In this document: positions 25,531 to 34,416 of the stretch, in pieces
How positions within the stretch are numbered: the first letter of the stretch is position 1
Layout: each line of letters starts with the position of its first letter
Source: Roseburia rectibacter
Lineage (GTDB): Bacteria; Bacillota; Clostridia; Lachnospirales; Lachnospiraceae
Assembly (NCBI RefSeq): GCF_014287515.2
Contig: NZ_CP092473.1
Span: forward strand, 298,501 to 362,500
DNA: 64,000 bases
Reading direction: 5' to 3'
The notes under the pieces: model-generated
Databases searched by the model: none
What the model saw: the letters and a program-made list of their open reading frames with translations, nothing else
What the model was told of the DNA's origin: nothing
Translations under genes and position numbers: made by a program

Positions 25531-26761
25531 GTGGAGTGAAGAGATATTTGAAAAACTGAGGTCAGATATCATGGCTGCGCTGGACTTGTCCAGAGAGCAA
25601 AATGATGAAGAGATTTACCGGTTTATTGAAACAGAAGTGGAGGAATATTCCCAAAATAACCTGCTGACATTGAAAGAAAGGGAGCAATTAGAACATTTAC
25701 TATTTAATTCTTTGAGAAAGTATGATGCAATCCAGGAATTATTAGAGGACGCAGATGTAACGGAGATTATGATCAATGGAGCATCACATATTTTTTATGA
25801 AAAAAAAGGAAAATTGTTTCAGGCACAGACACATTTTTCTTCCGAACAAAAATTGAGTGATGTGATACAACAGATGGCGGGAAACAGTAATCGTATGGTA
25901 AATGAGGCATCTCCGATCGTGGATACAAGATTAGCGGACGGATCACGTGTAAATATTGTTCTTTCACCAATTTCCATAGATGGCGCCGCTGTATCTATCC
26001 GGAAATTTCCCAAAACGCCTATTCTGATGGAGGATCTGATACGGATAGGGTCGATTACAGAGGAAGCGGCAGCATTTTTAAAGGTGCTTGTGGCAGCAGG
26101 ATATAACATATTTATATCAGGAGGGACAGGTTCTGGGAAAACGACATTTTTAAATGCACTGTCACAGTATATTCCGCGGGAAGAAAGAATCATCACAATT
26201 GAAGATTCTGCAGAACTCCGGCTTGTTGATAAACCCAATCTGGTAAGACTTGAGACAAGAAATCAGATGTTTGACGGGGTTAAGCCCATTACTATACGGG
26301 ATCTGATAAGGACGGCTCTTCGAATGCGTCCCGAGAGAATTGTGGTTGGTGAATGCCGGGGAGAAGAGGCACTTGATATGCTGCAGGCAATGAATACCGG
26401 GCATGATGGAAGTTTATCAACAGGGCACGCAAATTCATGCAGGGATATGTTGAGTCGGCTCGAAACAATGGTGCTGATGGGAATGGAGCTGCCACTTGCT
26501 GCGATACGAAGTCAGATTGCATCAGGGTTAGATATTCTGGTCCATCTTGGAAGAATGAGAGATAAAAGCCGTAAAGTGCTGGCAATTACAGAAGTAATCG
26601 GCATGCAGGATGGGGAGATTGTGTTGAAAGACCTGTATCGTTATGTGGAAAAATCACCGGATGTGGAAATGGCTTGTGGAAAATTACAGCAGATGGGAAC
26701 ACTATTTAACCAGGAAAAATGTAAAAGGGCAGGAATTACGCTTACAGATACGGGGGAATAA
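25517..26761 (+). CDS. TadA/CpaF-family secretion ATPase
   Basis: A 414-residue hexameric ATPase that powers Flp pilus extension. Visible motifs are Walker A SGGTGSGKTTFLNAL (about residues 200-214), the Asp box ITIEDSAEL, Walker B RIVVGECRGEEALDMLQAMN and the His box GSLSTGHAN. The N-terminal helical domain (about 1-90) is typical of TadA. ATG 25517 fits AGGGG six bases upstream better than ATG 25511, which has no room for a site. It overlaps the end of tadZ by 14 bases, consistent with translational coupling, and its stop abuts the next ATG. Confidence 0.95.
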   Translation: MEKYRWSEEIFEKLRSDIMAALDLSREQNDEEIYRFIETEVEEYSQNNLLTLKEREQLEHLLFNSLRKYDAIQELLEDADVTEIMINGASHIFYEKKGKLFQAQTHFSSEQKLSDVIQQMAGNSNRMVNEASPIVDTRLADGSRVNIVLSPISIDGAAVSIRKFPKTPILMEDLIRIGSITEEAAAFLKVLVAAGYNIFISGGTGSGKTTFLNALSQYIPREERIITIEDSAELRLVDKPNLVRLETRNQMFDGVKPITIRDLIRTALRMRPERIVVGECRGEEALDMLQAMNTGHDGSLSTGHANSCRDMLSRLETMVLMGMELPLAAIRSQIASGLDILVHLGRMRDKSRKVLAITEVIGMQDGEIVLKDLYRYVEKSPDVEMACGKLQQMGTLFNQEKCKRAGITLTDTGE

Positions 26762-27499
26762 ATGGATTATCGTAAATACCAGTGCAATCTGTGGGAACGA
26801 CTGGGGTGTGTTGTAGCGGGAATAATATTAACAGCAGCAATTTCATGGCTGTTTTACCGTTCATGGTATGGCATGGTGTTAGTCATACCTGTAAATTATC
26901 TGATCGTTTCATATTACAAAAAAAAGAAAAAAGATGAACGCGCAAAAAAATTAATGATAGAATTTCGGGATGCAATTCAGTCTGTTGCAGCAGCACTGCT
27001 TGCAGGATATTCCATTGAGAATGCATGGAAAGAAGCAGAGCGGGAAGTTATGGGGCTGTATGGAAAAGAGGCAATGATCACACAGGAATTGATCCGGATG
27101 AATACAGAAATTAAATTGAACCGGAATGTGGAAGAAATTTTACATGATCTGGCAACGCGGAGCGGGGTGGAAGAAATTGAAAGTTTTGCAGAGATTTTTG
27201 GTTTTGCGAAAAGAAGTGGAGGAGATTTTGCAGGAATTATAAGGACGACTGCAATGCGGATCTCAGCTAAAATAGAAGTGGAGAGGGAAGTGGACACAGT
27301 TATTGCCGGGAAAAAACTGGAAGGAAAGATTATGAGCGTAATGCCATTTCTCATTCTTACATATCTGAACCTTGCATCGAAAGAATTTATCGATCCTTTA
27401 TATGGAAATCTGTCAGGGGTATTTGTCATGAGTGCAGCATTATTGATTTTTGCAGGGGCAATGGCAATAAACAGACGAATTTCAGATATTAAAGTATAA
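26762..27499 (+). CDS. TadB-like inner-membrane platform protein
   Basis: A 245-residue type II secretion F-domain protein. Two hydrophobic helices near the N-terminus (about 17-52) are followed by a cytoplasmic helical domain with FRDAIQSVAAALLAGYSIEN and the repeat-like EIFGFAKRSGGDFAGIIR, then two C-terminal helices. Together with TadC it forms the membrane platform on which TadA acts. The ATG follows the tadA stop directly, with GGGGGAA overlapping that stop as ribosome binding site. Confidence 0.9.
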   Translation: MDYRKYQCNLWERLGCVVAGIILTAAISWLFYRSWYGMVLVIPVNYLIVSYYKKKKKDERAKKLMIEFRDAIQSVAAALLAGYSIENAWKEAEREVMGLYGKEAMITQELIRMNTEIKLNRNVEEILHDLATRSGVEEIESFAEIFGFAKRSGGDFAGIIRTTAMRISAKIEVEREVDTVIAGKKLEGKIMSVMPFLILTYLNLASKEFIDPLYGNLSGVFVMSAALLIFAGAMAINRRISDIKV

Positions 27500-27509
27500 G
27501 GAGAAAAGA

Positions 27510-28784
27510 ATGGTTTTGTATATTGGAGTCTTGTGTGCAGCAGTTTTTGTGGCAATTATAGGGGGAAAAAGAGCATCGCCTAAGACAAGCCGTGCAGCAG
27601 GGGTGATGATTTTGGTATCTGTCCTGGCGATTTTTGTGCATCTTTCAGAGGTAATGGATGAAAATAGTGATGTAAAACCAGAATTTGTGCGTCCGGCATA
27701 TGGAGAAGGTGATTATGAGGAAGAAATGACCCTTGATGTAGAAGATGTGTTAGAAGAGTATTCCTATCATGTAGTGGTTCCGGAACAGATACTTTCAAAG
27801 CAGGATGAGCAGAGAATGTTAGAGGCTGCGCAGCAGGAGATTGATGAAGAATTTGCAAAAAATAGTGACAAAGTGCAGGAAAAAGTACAAATTCAAAGAA
27901 GTTATCAGGAAGGAAAGGTAAGTGCAGAATGGATATTTGAACCGTATGATGTAGTTGATGATGAGGGCGTGGTGGTTGCAGAAAATATACCAGATGAGGG
28001 AATTTTGGTAAAAGCTGAAGTGACGTTAAAGTGTGAATCTTCGGAGTGCTTTAGTGAACGGTATTTCCGGGTAATGCCAAAGGCTCTTAATGAAGAACAG
28101 AAAATGCTTCAGGAAATTGAACACTATCTGCAAAGACAGACAGAGAGCACAGAAAATATACTGAAACTCCCAAATCAGATTGATGGGAAAAAACTGGTCT
28201 GGAGCACGAAAAAAGAGTATTTGCCGGAAAAAATCCTTTTTCTTGGAATCGTGATTGTAATTCTTCTTCCATTTGTAGATCAGTCGCGTGAAAGAGAAAA
28301 AGAAAAGAAACGGAAAGCAGTACTGGAATTACAGTATGCGGATATGGTAAGCAATCTGGCGCTTCTGTTGGGGGCAGGAATGACTGTTTCTTCTGCATGG
28401 AACAGACTAACAACGAATTATTTTAATGAGCGGCATAAAAAAGCAATTTATAAAAAAGAAATCTATGAGGAAATGCAAAAAACGGTATATGAAATAAAAA
28501 ATGGAATGGGGGAGGAACGTGCGTATGAGCGTTTTGGAGAGAGGTGTGGAGGATACCGCTATCGCAAATTTGGTAATCTTCTGGCACAGAATTTAAGAAA
28601 AGGGAGCAGAGGATTGACAAACCTTTTAGAGCAGGAAGCAGAAGAGGCATTTGAAGAACGAAAAAGTATGGCACGCAAGCTGGGAGAGGAAGCGGGGACA
28701 AAAATGTTGTTTCCAATGATTCTGATGCTTGGTGCAGTTATGTTGATACTGGCATTTCCAGCTATGCATTCTATAGAATTATGA
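27510..28784 (+). CDS. TadC-like platform protein with added N-terminal region
   Basis: A 424-residue protein. Residues about 1-45 hold two hydrophobic segments, about 50-230 an acidic predicted extracytoplasmic or linker region with paired VVVPEQ and EVTLKC strands, and about 240-424 the type II secretion F domain (MVSNLALLLGAGMTVSSAWN, EAFEERKSMARKLGEEAGTK, final membrane helix). The extra 230-residue front is not part of standard TadC (about 300 residues) and has no function I recognise. AAGGAG precedes the ATG. The last codons form the first copy of a 16-base tandem repeat. Confidence 0.85.
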   Translation: MVLYIGVLCAAVFVAIIGGKRASPKTSRAAGVMILVSVLAIFVHLSEVMDENSDVKPEFVRPAYGEGDYEEEMTLDVEDVLEEYSYHVVVPEQILSKQDEQRMLEAAQQEIDEEFAKNSDKVQEKVQIQRSYQEGKVSAEWIFEPYDVVDDEGVVVAENIPDEGILVKAEVTLKCESSECFSERYFRVMPKALNEEQKMLQEIEHYLQRQTESTENILKLPNQIDGKKLVWSTKKEYLPEKILFLGIVIVILLPFVDQSREREKEKKRKAVLELQYADMVSNLALLLGAGMTVSSAWNRLTTNYFNERHKKAIYKKEIYEEMQKTVYEIKNGMGEERAYERFGERCGGYRYRKFGNLLAQNLRKGSRGLTNLLEQEAEEAFEERKSMARKLGEEAGTKMLFPMILMLGAVMLILAFPAMHSIEL

Positions 28785-28817
28785 CTCTATAGAATTATCA
28801 TTCTATGGAATTATGAT
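28770..28817 (+). repeat. Triple 16-bp tandem repeat with palindromic core
   Basis: Units at 28770-28785, 28786-28801 and 28802-28817 share the pattern TCTATAGAATTAT plus three variable bases; the third has one core change. The first copy includes a perfect 12-base palindrome, ATTCTATAGAAT (28768-28779). The array covers the last codons of the tadC-like gene and reaches into the 104-base gap before the Flp pilin gene. An iteron-like binding array or slippage are both possible. Confidence 0.85.
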
Positions 28818-28888
28818 TCCTGCAAATAGATTCGTGTTTGCACATAAACTTGGATCGCGCAAAGTACAGCGCAGAAATGGAGGTTTTT

Positions 28889-29059
28889 ATGAAGGGACTT
28901 AAAGATTTTTTCAGGGAAGAAGAGGGAGTAGCTATTATCGAGATCGTGTTGATACTGGTTATACTGATCGGACTTGTAGTTGTGTTCAAGAATAAGATTA
29001 CGATTTTAAATAACAAAATTCTTACTAGGATCACAACGGAAAGTAATAAGATATTATGA
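28889..29059 (+). CDS. Flp-type pilin (Flp1-like)
   Basis: A 56-residue prepilin. A charged leader MKGLKDFFREEEG is followed by a hydrophobic stretch VAIIEIVLILVILIGLVVVF, with the conserved glutamate at mature position +5 and a short polar tail. Prepilin peptidase should cut after the Gly of EEEG. The usual Flp tyrosine after the glutamate is Ile here. ATG 28889 has GGAGG five bases upstream. It is the major subunit candidate of the locus and overlaps the next gene by four bases (ATGA). Confidence 0.9.
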   Translation: MKGLKDFFREEEGVAIIEIVLILVILIGLVVVFKNKITILNNKILTRITTESNKIL

Positions 29060-30552
29060 AAACAGAGGCAGAAGGAAGTCTGACAATATTTTCTGCTTTA
29101 AGTCTGCTGCTGATCTTATCGTTTCTGCTTGCACTATTAGAGGGGGCGAGGGTATCAGGATTAAAGATGATGGACACTCTCGCGGCAGAAACAGGGATGG
29201 ATTGTGTTGCAGCAGAATATCAGCCTGTGTTGTGGAATAAATATCATCTGCTGTATCTGGATGGTGCATATGGATCAGAGCAGTTTGAGGAACATAAAGT
29301 GAGTTCACGTGTAATGGAATATGTTGCTGGAAATTTGTCAAAATCCGGAGAAAACAGCATGTTTCGGACAAAGTTATGTGAGGCTGCGCTGATGGAATAT
29401 ATGTTGGCAACAGATAATGAAGGAACAGGGATGCTGCGTCAGGCGGCAGCATACATGAAGCAACATCTGCCTGAAGACATTGCAAAGAAAATGTATCAGC
29501 AGTATCAGGATGGACAACAGGCACAGGAGAATGGAAAAACAGATTACAGTGTGGAAGATGCGGATCAGGCAATCGTAAATGCAAAAAAGGAGAAGGAAGA
29601 AGATAACATTGTACAGGATAAAGCGAATGAAGATCAGGTACAGGATGCAGAAAAAGAGAAAGCAGAAAGTCCTATTCAGGTCGTTTTGCAATTAAAGCAG
29701 AATGCTGTTCTTGGCATGACGATACCGGATATGTCATCAGTGTCATCAAATGCGGTTGAACTAAAAGATACAGTTTCGAAAAGGCAGTGTGAAACCGGAA
29801 CGTATCACGCAAAAAAGACAGAAAAACTTAATGTTTTTGACCGTGTTATGGTGTTGGAGTATATTGAAAAGTATTTTTCAAGTTATACAGAGCCGGGGAA
29901 GGGAGATCTGGCATATGAAATGGAGTATATTCTGTGTGGGAAAGAAACAGACAGACAAAACTTAGAGTCGTCAGTGGAACGTCTGATGCTTATGAGGGAA
30001 GCCGCAAACGTTGCTCACATTATAGCAGACAGAGAAAAATTAAATCAGACGTTAATTATTGCAACATCACTTGCCGGTTTTTCCGGTAATCCGGTGATCG
30101 TTAAGATTGTACAGATCGGTGTCGTGGCTGCGTGGGCATATGTAGAAAGTATACTTGATCTGCGCACACTTCTCTCTGGCGGGAAAATTGCACTGATGAA
30201 AAGTTCATCAGAATGGAATGTTGATATAAAAAAGATTGGAGAACTCGTGACTGATGGGGGAAAAGCCAAAGAATGTAAAGATGGACTGAATTATCAGGGC
30301 TATGTAAAGCAATTGTTATTTGCAGTGAAAGAAAAGAAAATAGCATACCGTATGATGGATATCATGGAATTTGCCATACAAAAGGAAGAGAATAGTAAAA
30401 ACGCCAGAATGGATCATATGATAGGGAACATGACCTGTGAGATGCGATTTGAAGCGGAGCCTTTGTTTGCAAAAAGCAATTCGCATGGAGGGCAGAAATT
30501 AGGCAGATATACTTTTGTTAAGCACCAGAAAATGTCATATAGCAATGAATAA
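29056..30552 (+). CDS. DUF5702-like pseudopilin/envelope protein of the tad locus
   Basis: A 498-residue protein with an N-terminal pilin-like leader and helix (EAEGSLTIFSALSLLLILSF) and a large extracellular region. The exterior contains an acidic, Lys/Glu/Gln-rich middle (about 155-215) and a second hydrophobic segment around 335-360. It is reminiscent of DUF5702, a family seen in Tad loci of Clostridia; this family name is from memory. Its position directly behind Flp with an ATGA overlap suggests a minor pilin or tip component. Confidence 0.75.
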   Translation: MKTEAEGSLTIFSALSLLLILSFLLALLEGARVSGLKMMDTLAAETGMDCVAAEYQPVLWNKYHLLYLDGAYGSEQFEEHKVSSRVMEYVAGNLSKSGENSMFRTKLCEAALMEYMLATDNEGTGMLRQAAAYMKQHLPEDIAKKMYQQYQDGQQAQENGKTDYSVEDADQAIVNAKKEKEEDNIVQDKANEDQVQDAEKEKAESPIQVVLQLKQNAVLGMTIPDMSSVSSNAVELKDTVSKRQCETGTYHAKKTEKLNVFDRVMVLEYIEKYFSSYTEPGKGDLAYEMEYILCGKETDRQNLESSVERLMLMREAANVAHIIADREKLNQTLIIATSLAGFSGNPVIVKIVQIGVVAAWAYVESILDLRTLLSGGKIALMKSSSEWNVDIKKIGELVTDGGKAKECKDGLNYQGYVKQLLFAVKEKKIAYRMMDIMEFAIQKEENSKNARMDHMIGNMTCEMRFEAEPLFAKSNSHGGQKLGRYTFVKHQKMSYSNE

Positions 30553-30567
30553 GGAGGGGATGTGGCG

Positions 30568-31437
30568 GTGTTTCTTACTGAGAAAGAGAATATAAAAAAT
30601 ACAATATACAAAAAAAGATCTCTCCCGGAAAATGATAATATTCTTTCTCATCAGGCGGAGGCCTGCCGCTGTCAGGAGACACCGCCATGTTCCTGGCTGG
30701 AAGGCTCATTTACGTTAGAGGCGGCTGTGATACTGCCGGTTATGACATTGTTTTTTGTGATGATTTTAATGTTTTTCCGGGTTATGCAGGTACAGATGGA
30801 AGTCCAGAAGGCATTAGATGTTACCGGGCGCAGGATGGCAGTACTGGCTGTTCTTGAAAATGAAGAAGATGCGGCAAAGATTGGCATTGCTGCCGCAAAT
30901 GTTCTTTTTAAGAAAAATATAAAAGAAAATGATAATATTAACCACTATGTAGTTAATAAAGCGGCAGGTATTAGTCTGGCGAAGTCAAAATTTACAGGAG
31001 ATCAGATAAATCTGGTAGCATCTTATCGTATAAAAATACCAGTGTGGATGTCTGGAAAATCACAACTTAAAATCAGCCAGCATGCAGTATGCCGTAAATG
31101 GACCGGGTGGACGGGAAATAGTGCTGATCAGGAAGTATGGGTGTATGTGGCAGAAAGAGGGAGTGTTTATCATACATCAAGAGAGTGTACATATTTAGCA
31201 TTGTCAGTATCTTCTGTTAGTTGTACAGAATTAGAGAAAAAACGGAATAAATATGGAGAAAAGTACCGCGAATGTGAAATATGTGCGGAAAAACAAAAAC
31301 AGGACACCGTGTTTATTACCGATCAGGGAAACAGATTTCATTATGATCTAAATTGCAGTGGAATTAAGCGCACGATTTATATGATACGTTTATCGGAAGT
31401 GGGAAACAGGAAACAATGCAGTAGATGCATAAATTAG
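30568..31437 (+). CDS. TadE-like pseudopilin with two Cys-rich HxC...CxxC modules
   Basis: A 289-residue protein. A polar leader of 46 residues ends in LEG, followed by SFTLEAAVILPVMTLFFVMI, a TadE/TadF-type pilin helix with glutamate at +5. The mature part has a beta-rich middle and then two similar modules, YHTSRECTYL...CEIC and FHYDLNCSGI...CSRC, each with one His, one Cys and a closing CxxC. They could bind metal or form disulfides outside the cell. GTG 30568 lies seven bases after AAGGAGGGGA; GTG 30562 is too close to that site. This module arrangement is unusual for a pseudopilin. Confidence 0.8.
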   Translation: MFLTEKENIKNTIYKKRSLPENDNILSHQAEACRCQETPPCSWLEGSFTLEAAVILPVMTLFFVMILMFFRVMQVQMEVQKALDVTGRRMAVLAVLENEEDAAKIGIAAANVLFKKNIKENDNINHYVVNKAAGISLAKSKFTGDQINLVASYRIKIPVWMSGKSQLKISQHAVCRKWTGWTGNSADQEVWVYVAERGSVYHTSRECTYLALSVSSVSCTELEKKRNKYGEKYRECEICAEKQKQDTVFITDQGNRFHYDLNCSGIKRTIYMIRLSEVGNRKQCSRCIN

Positions 31438-31459
31438 AAAACAGGAGAGGTAGGGGAAA

Positions 31460-31879
31460 ATGCTACAAAATACATTAATGCTGGGTATTTTTTCAATATC
31501 TGCATACCAGGATTATAAAAAAAGAAAAATAAATACATATTTTTTACTGACAGGAGGCATTATAGGGCTTTTACTTCATTTGTATAGCATGAAGTTAGAT
31601 ATAGTAGAGATTTTGTTTGGCATGGGAATTGGAGTTATGATCTTATTTTGGGGTTTTCTGTTAGGTGGGGGTGTTGGATTTGCAGATGGAATGATCCTGG
31701 TCGTTAGTGGTATATTCCTTGGATTTGAAAAAAATATGGAGGTATTTTTTGCCGGCTTATTTTTAATAGGAATAACGTCATTATTTTTATCGGTATTCAA
31801 AAAGAAAGGACGAACGTACAGGATTCCTTTTGCACCTTTTTTGCTGGTGGGTTATCTGTTCGTGATGGTAATGGGATGA
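31460..31879 (+). CDS. Second type IV prepilin peptidase (A24-like)
   Basis: A 139-residue membrane protein with about five hydrophobic helices. The first aspartate is in YQDYKKRKINTYF (about residue 18) and the second in GGGVGFADGMIL, a variant of the GxGD motif (Gly-Phe-Ala-Asp). It is the second A24 protein in this operon and is more diverged than the one at 24048, suggesting separate substrates such as TadE-type pseudopilins versus Flp. It overlaps the next gene by four bases. Confidence 0.85.
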   Translation: MLQNTLMLGIFSISAYQDYKKRKINTYFLLTGGIIGLLLHLYSMKLDIVEILFGMGIGVMILFWGFLLGGGVGFADGMILVVSGIFLGFEKNMEVFFAGLFLIGITSLFLSVFKKKGRTYRIPFAPFLLVGYLFVMVMG

Positions 31880-32079
31880 AAGAATGGGAAGAAGCATCTA
31901 TTACTATTGAGGCTGCAATCATTATGTCAATGGCGATGCTGTTATTTTTGATCGTCATGAAACTGGGATTGCAACTGTATGGTGAGACAAGAACACTTGC
32001 GGAAGATGTGATAAAGGAGGAAACTTTAAATGCACTAAAGTTATTTTATGAGATAGAAAGGGTGAAAGGATTATTTTGA
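31876..32079 (+). CDS. Small TadE-like pseudopilin
   Basis: A 67-residue protein: a short acidic leader (MKEWEEA) followed by SITIEAAIIMSMAMLLFLIV, a pilin-type helix with glutamate at +5, and a short amphipathic tail. The residue before the helix is Ala rather than Gly. The ATG overlaps the peptidase stop (ATGA) and its own stop overlaps the next TTG start, so the whole tail of the operon is tightly coupled. It probably acts as a minor pilin. Confidence 0.75.
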   Translation: MKEWEEASITIEAAIIMSMAMLLFLIVMKLGLQLYGETRTLAEDVIKEETLNALKLFYEIERVKGLF

Positions 32080-33179
32080 GTATTCAGATTAGCTACTATA
32101 GAAATATTCATTCCAGCCATATGGTTTTAATGCCGGCATTGGAAGGAGAACAATGGGAAAAAGAAATGCTCTGGAGAAATACACCCAAAGGTCTGATATT
32201 ACCAGAATGTAATAGTAAAAATGGGCAGTTACAGCTATGGTATGACATAACTGGAAAACAGGCGGTAGACATGTTGGCAGAATTATCAGATATTGGTCAT
32301 GATATTTTTATGAAAATATGTGAATCTGTTGTTACAATGTCGGAGATACTCGATGGGTTGTTAATATCCCCTGATATATTGTTACTGCGACCGGAATGTA
32401 TTTTTTTCGATAATCAGACTGGAAATATCAGCTTTTGCTGTTACTTTGGGAATGAAAAAGATATAGGAAAATCGTTTCATGAGCTGTTAGAGTATCTTCT
32501 GGCAAAATTAGATCATAAAAGTGCAGATGGGGTTCAAATGGCGTATGAGCTATTTGAATATACCAGAATGGAAGGGTACTGTATTGCAGAAATAAAAAGG
32601 ATATTAAGGAAGTCCGAATATTTAGAGGATGTACCGGAAAAGATTCCGGATACAATGTGGCAGGAAGAGGAACAGGAAGAAGGAACATTACCTTTAGAAA
32701 ATAAAAAAACAGGGTTTAGGCATTTATGGAGCGGAAAAAAACAGAATATGGTTGAAAAAATGCGAGATTTATTACGCGGGGTGAAAAAACAGGAAAAAAA
32801 ATTGGAACCTTTTGTGTTTGAACCGGAACCAGAGATTGCCGTACATCAGCAGAATCCAACCGTTTTACTTTCTAATCTTCCCCAAAAGGAATATGGAATA
32901 TTAAAATATGAGGGAAATGGTGCGTGCAGTGAGCTTTCAATAGATCATACTCCATATATTATAGGAAGTGAACCGGATTGTGACGGTGTGATACCAAGTG
33001 GAACCGTAAGCAGACATCATGCGAGGATTACCAGGAAAGGGGAGGTTTACTTTATAGAAGATCTGAATTCTTCCAATGGAACCATGGTAGGTGGGGAGTT
33101 GTTGAATTGCAGGGTAAAAATGAGTCTTCAGACGCAGGAAACAGTTATGTTTGCGGATGAGAAGTTTAGATTTATTTAA
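32076..33179 (+). CDS. DUF6382-like protein with C-terminal FHA domain
   Basis: A 367-residue cytoplasmic protein. Residues 1 to about 170 are a mixed domain (DUF6382-like, named from memory; it recalls a pseudo-kinase lobe with LLISPDILLLRPECIFF). A basic linker follows, and residues about 275-365 are an FHA domain: YIIGSEPDCDGVI, then VSRHHARITRKGEVYFIEDL and NSSNGTMVGG, with the phosphothreonine-contacting Arg, Ser, His and Asn in place. It begins at TTG 32076 overlapping the pseudopilin stop. FHA domains read phosphothreonine, linking the Tad locus to a Ser/Thr kinase such as that at 18280. Confidence 0.85.
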   Translation: MSIQISYYRNIHSSHMVLMPALEGEQWEKEMLWRNTPKGLILPECNSKNGQLQLWYDITGKQAVDMLAELSDIGHDIFMKICESVVTMSEILDGLLISPDILLLRPECIFFDNQTGNISFCCYFGNEKDIGKSFHELLEYLLAKLDHKSADGVQMAYELFEYTRMEGYCIAEIKRILRKSEYLEDVPEKIPDTMWQEEEQEEGTLPLENKKTGFRHLWSGKKQNMVEKMRDLLRGVKKQEKKLEPFVFEPEPEIAVHQQNPTVLLSNLPQKEYGILKYEGNGACSELSIDHTPYIIGSEPDCDGVIPSGTVSRHHARITRKGEVYFIEDLNSSNGTMVGGELLNCRVKMSLQTQETVMFADEKFRFI

Positions 33180-33201
33180 GAAAATAAAGAGGCATACATA
33201 T

Positions 33202-33229
33202 TTGCAATCTTATTTTGCTACGTTATAAT
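33202..33229 (+). promoter_or_regulatory. Predicted sigma-A promoter of the rhomboid gene
   Basis: TTGCAA (33202-33207), 16 bases, TATAAT (33224-33229). It covers a false upstream ATG at 33228 and supports the start at 33306. A small GTGCAG/CTGCAC hairpin (33250-33266) lies in the leader. Confidence 0.65.
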
Positions 33230-33305
33230 GAACTTTGACGAGTTCATATTATGTGCAGAAATCCTGCACAACAAACACGTTATAATCAAATCAGAGGGCA
33301 AATAT

Positions 33306-34352
33306 ATGAACAGAGAGATAGAACAGGTGATACTTGCACAAGGTTATCGATTTTGTACGGTGCAGCCGGAGAATGTCGGAGTATTTTATAAATATTATCA
33401 GCAGGGATTTCATGTTGTGATGATGATATCATTAGACGATACAAAAACTTTGACCATAGAACAGCATCAGGTAATGCAGGAACGAGTTATGGATCTTTTT
33501 TATCATCCGCAGGGAAGGCTTGCAGATTTCCCGGAAGGTTATCCGGTTTATCATGTGGAACTGCTTACACTGCTGGCTGGAAGAAATACGGATATGATGC
33601 ATCAGTTATGCAGTGTACAAAAGAATGTATGGGGGTATGAGACGAAGCAGGGGGGACTGATAATTTATGAAAATCAGCCGGGAGATTTCTGGGGACTCAA
33701 AAGTGCATTGGAGAATTGCAGGGTTGATTCTAAAGTTACCCGAAATATAAATACCGGTTTTGAATGGAAGAAACTTTCCTATACGACAATAGCGATTGCT
33801 GCCATAAATGTGATCGTATATTTGATATTGGAAATTTTGGGAGATACGCAGGATCCGTTTTATATTGCATCACATGGTGGGATGTATCCGGAATTCCTAC
33901 AGGTCAATCATCAGTGGTGGCGGATCATTACGGCGATGTTTATCCATTTCGGATTGCCGCACCTGGTAAATAATATGGTAATATTCTGCTGTGTTGGATC
34001 GAGACTTGAGAGGGCAGTCGGCCATTTAAAGATGCTTGTAATATATATGCTGTCAGGAATAGGTGGAGGAATATTGTCCTATTTTATGATGCTGTATAGT
34101 GGAGATTATGCTGTATCTGCAGGCGCATCAGGTGCAGTGTTTGGAATGATTGGCGGTCTGATCTGGGTAGTGATAAGACACCGGGGCAGATTTGAAGGTT
34201 TAACAGTAAAAGGGATGATGCTTATGGCAGCGTTAAGTTTGTATTATGGTTTTTCCACAATTGGAATTGATAACTGGTGTCATGTAGGTGGAATCCTTAC
34301 CGGATTTCTTGCGGCAATGATTTTATACCACAAAAAAGTGGAAAATTGTTGA
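33306..34352 (+). CDS. Rhomboid-family intramembrane serine protease
   Basis: A 348-residue membrane protease. The N-terminal cytoplasmic part (about 1-165) is specific to this clade; the membrane core follows with WWRIITAMFIHFGLPHLVNN (the HxxxN loop), a catalytic serine in SAGASGAVFG (about residue 278) and the catalytic histidine in NWCHVGGILTG (about 325). Rhomboids cut within or beside membrane helices. ATG 33306 is chosen because the longer frame overlaps the promoter. It sits just after the tad operon with its own promoter. Substrates are unknown. Confidence 0.92.
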   Translation: MNREIEQVILAQGYRFCTVQPENVGVFYKYYQQGFHVVMMISLDDTKTLTIEQHQVMQERVMDLFYHPQGRLADFPEGYPVYHVELLTLLAGRNTDMMHQLCSVQKNVWGYETKQGGLIIYENQPGDFWGLKSALENCRVDSKVTRNINTGFEWKKLSYTTIAIAAINVIVYLILEILGDTQDPFYIASHGGMYPEFLQVNHQWWRIITAMFIHFGLPHLVNNMVIFCCVGSRLERAVGHLKMLVIYMLSGIGGGILSYFMMLYSGDYAVSAGASGAVFGMIGGLIWVVIRHRGRFEGLTVKGMMLMAALSLYYGFSTIGIDNWCHVGGILTGFLAAMILYHKKVENC

Positions 34353-34377
34353 TTATAAGAATAAAAGTTTATATACT
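34349..34377 (+). promoter_or_regulatory. Predicted sigma-A promoter
   Basis: TTGATT (34349-34354), 17 bases, TATACT (34372-34377). The -35 box overlaps the rhomboid stop codon. Confidence 0.5.
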
Positions 34378-34416
34378 GAAAACAGTATTTGGTGAACATG
34401 CAGGAAGAGGTAGAAT

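Noticed and set aside
28770..28817. CRISPR-like array
   Set aside because: Units are 16 bp without spacers and only three copies.
33228..33305. Upstream ATG for the rhomboid protease
   Set aside because: The ATG overlaps a TATAAT box; the start at 33306 has a better site.
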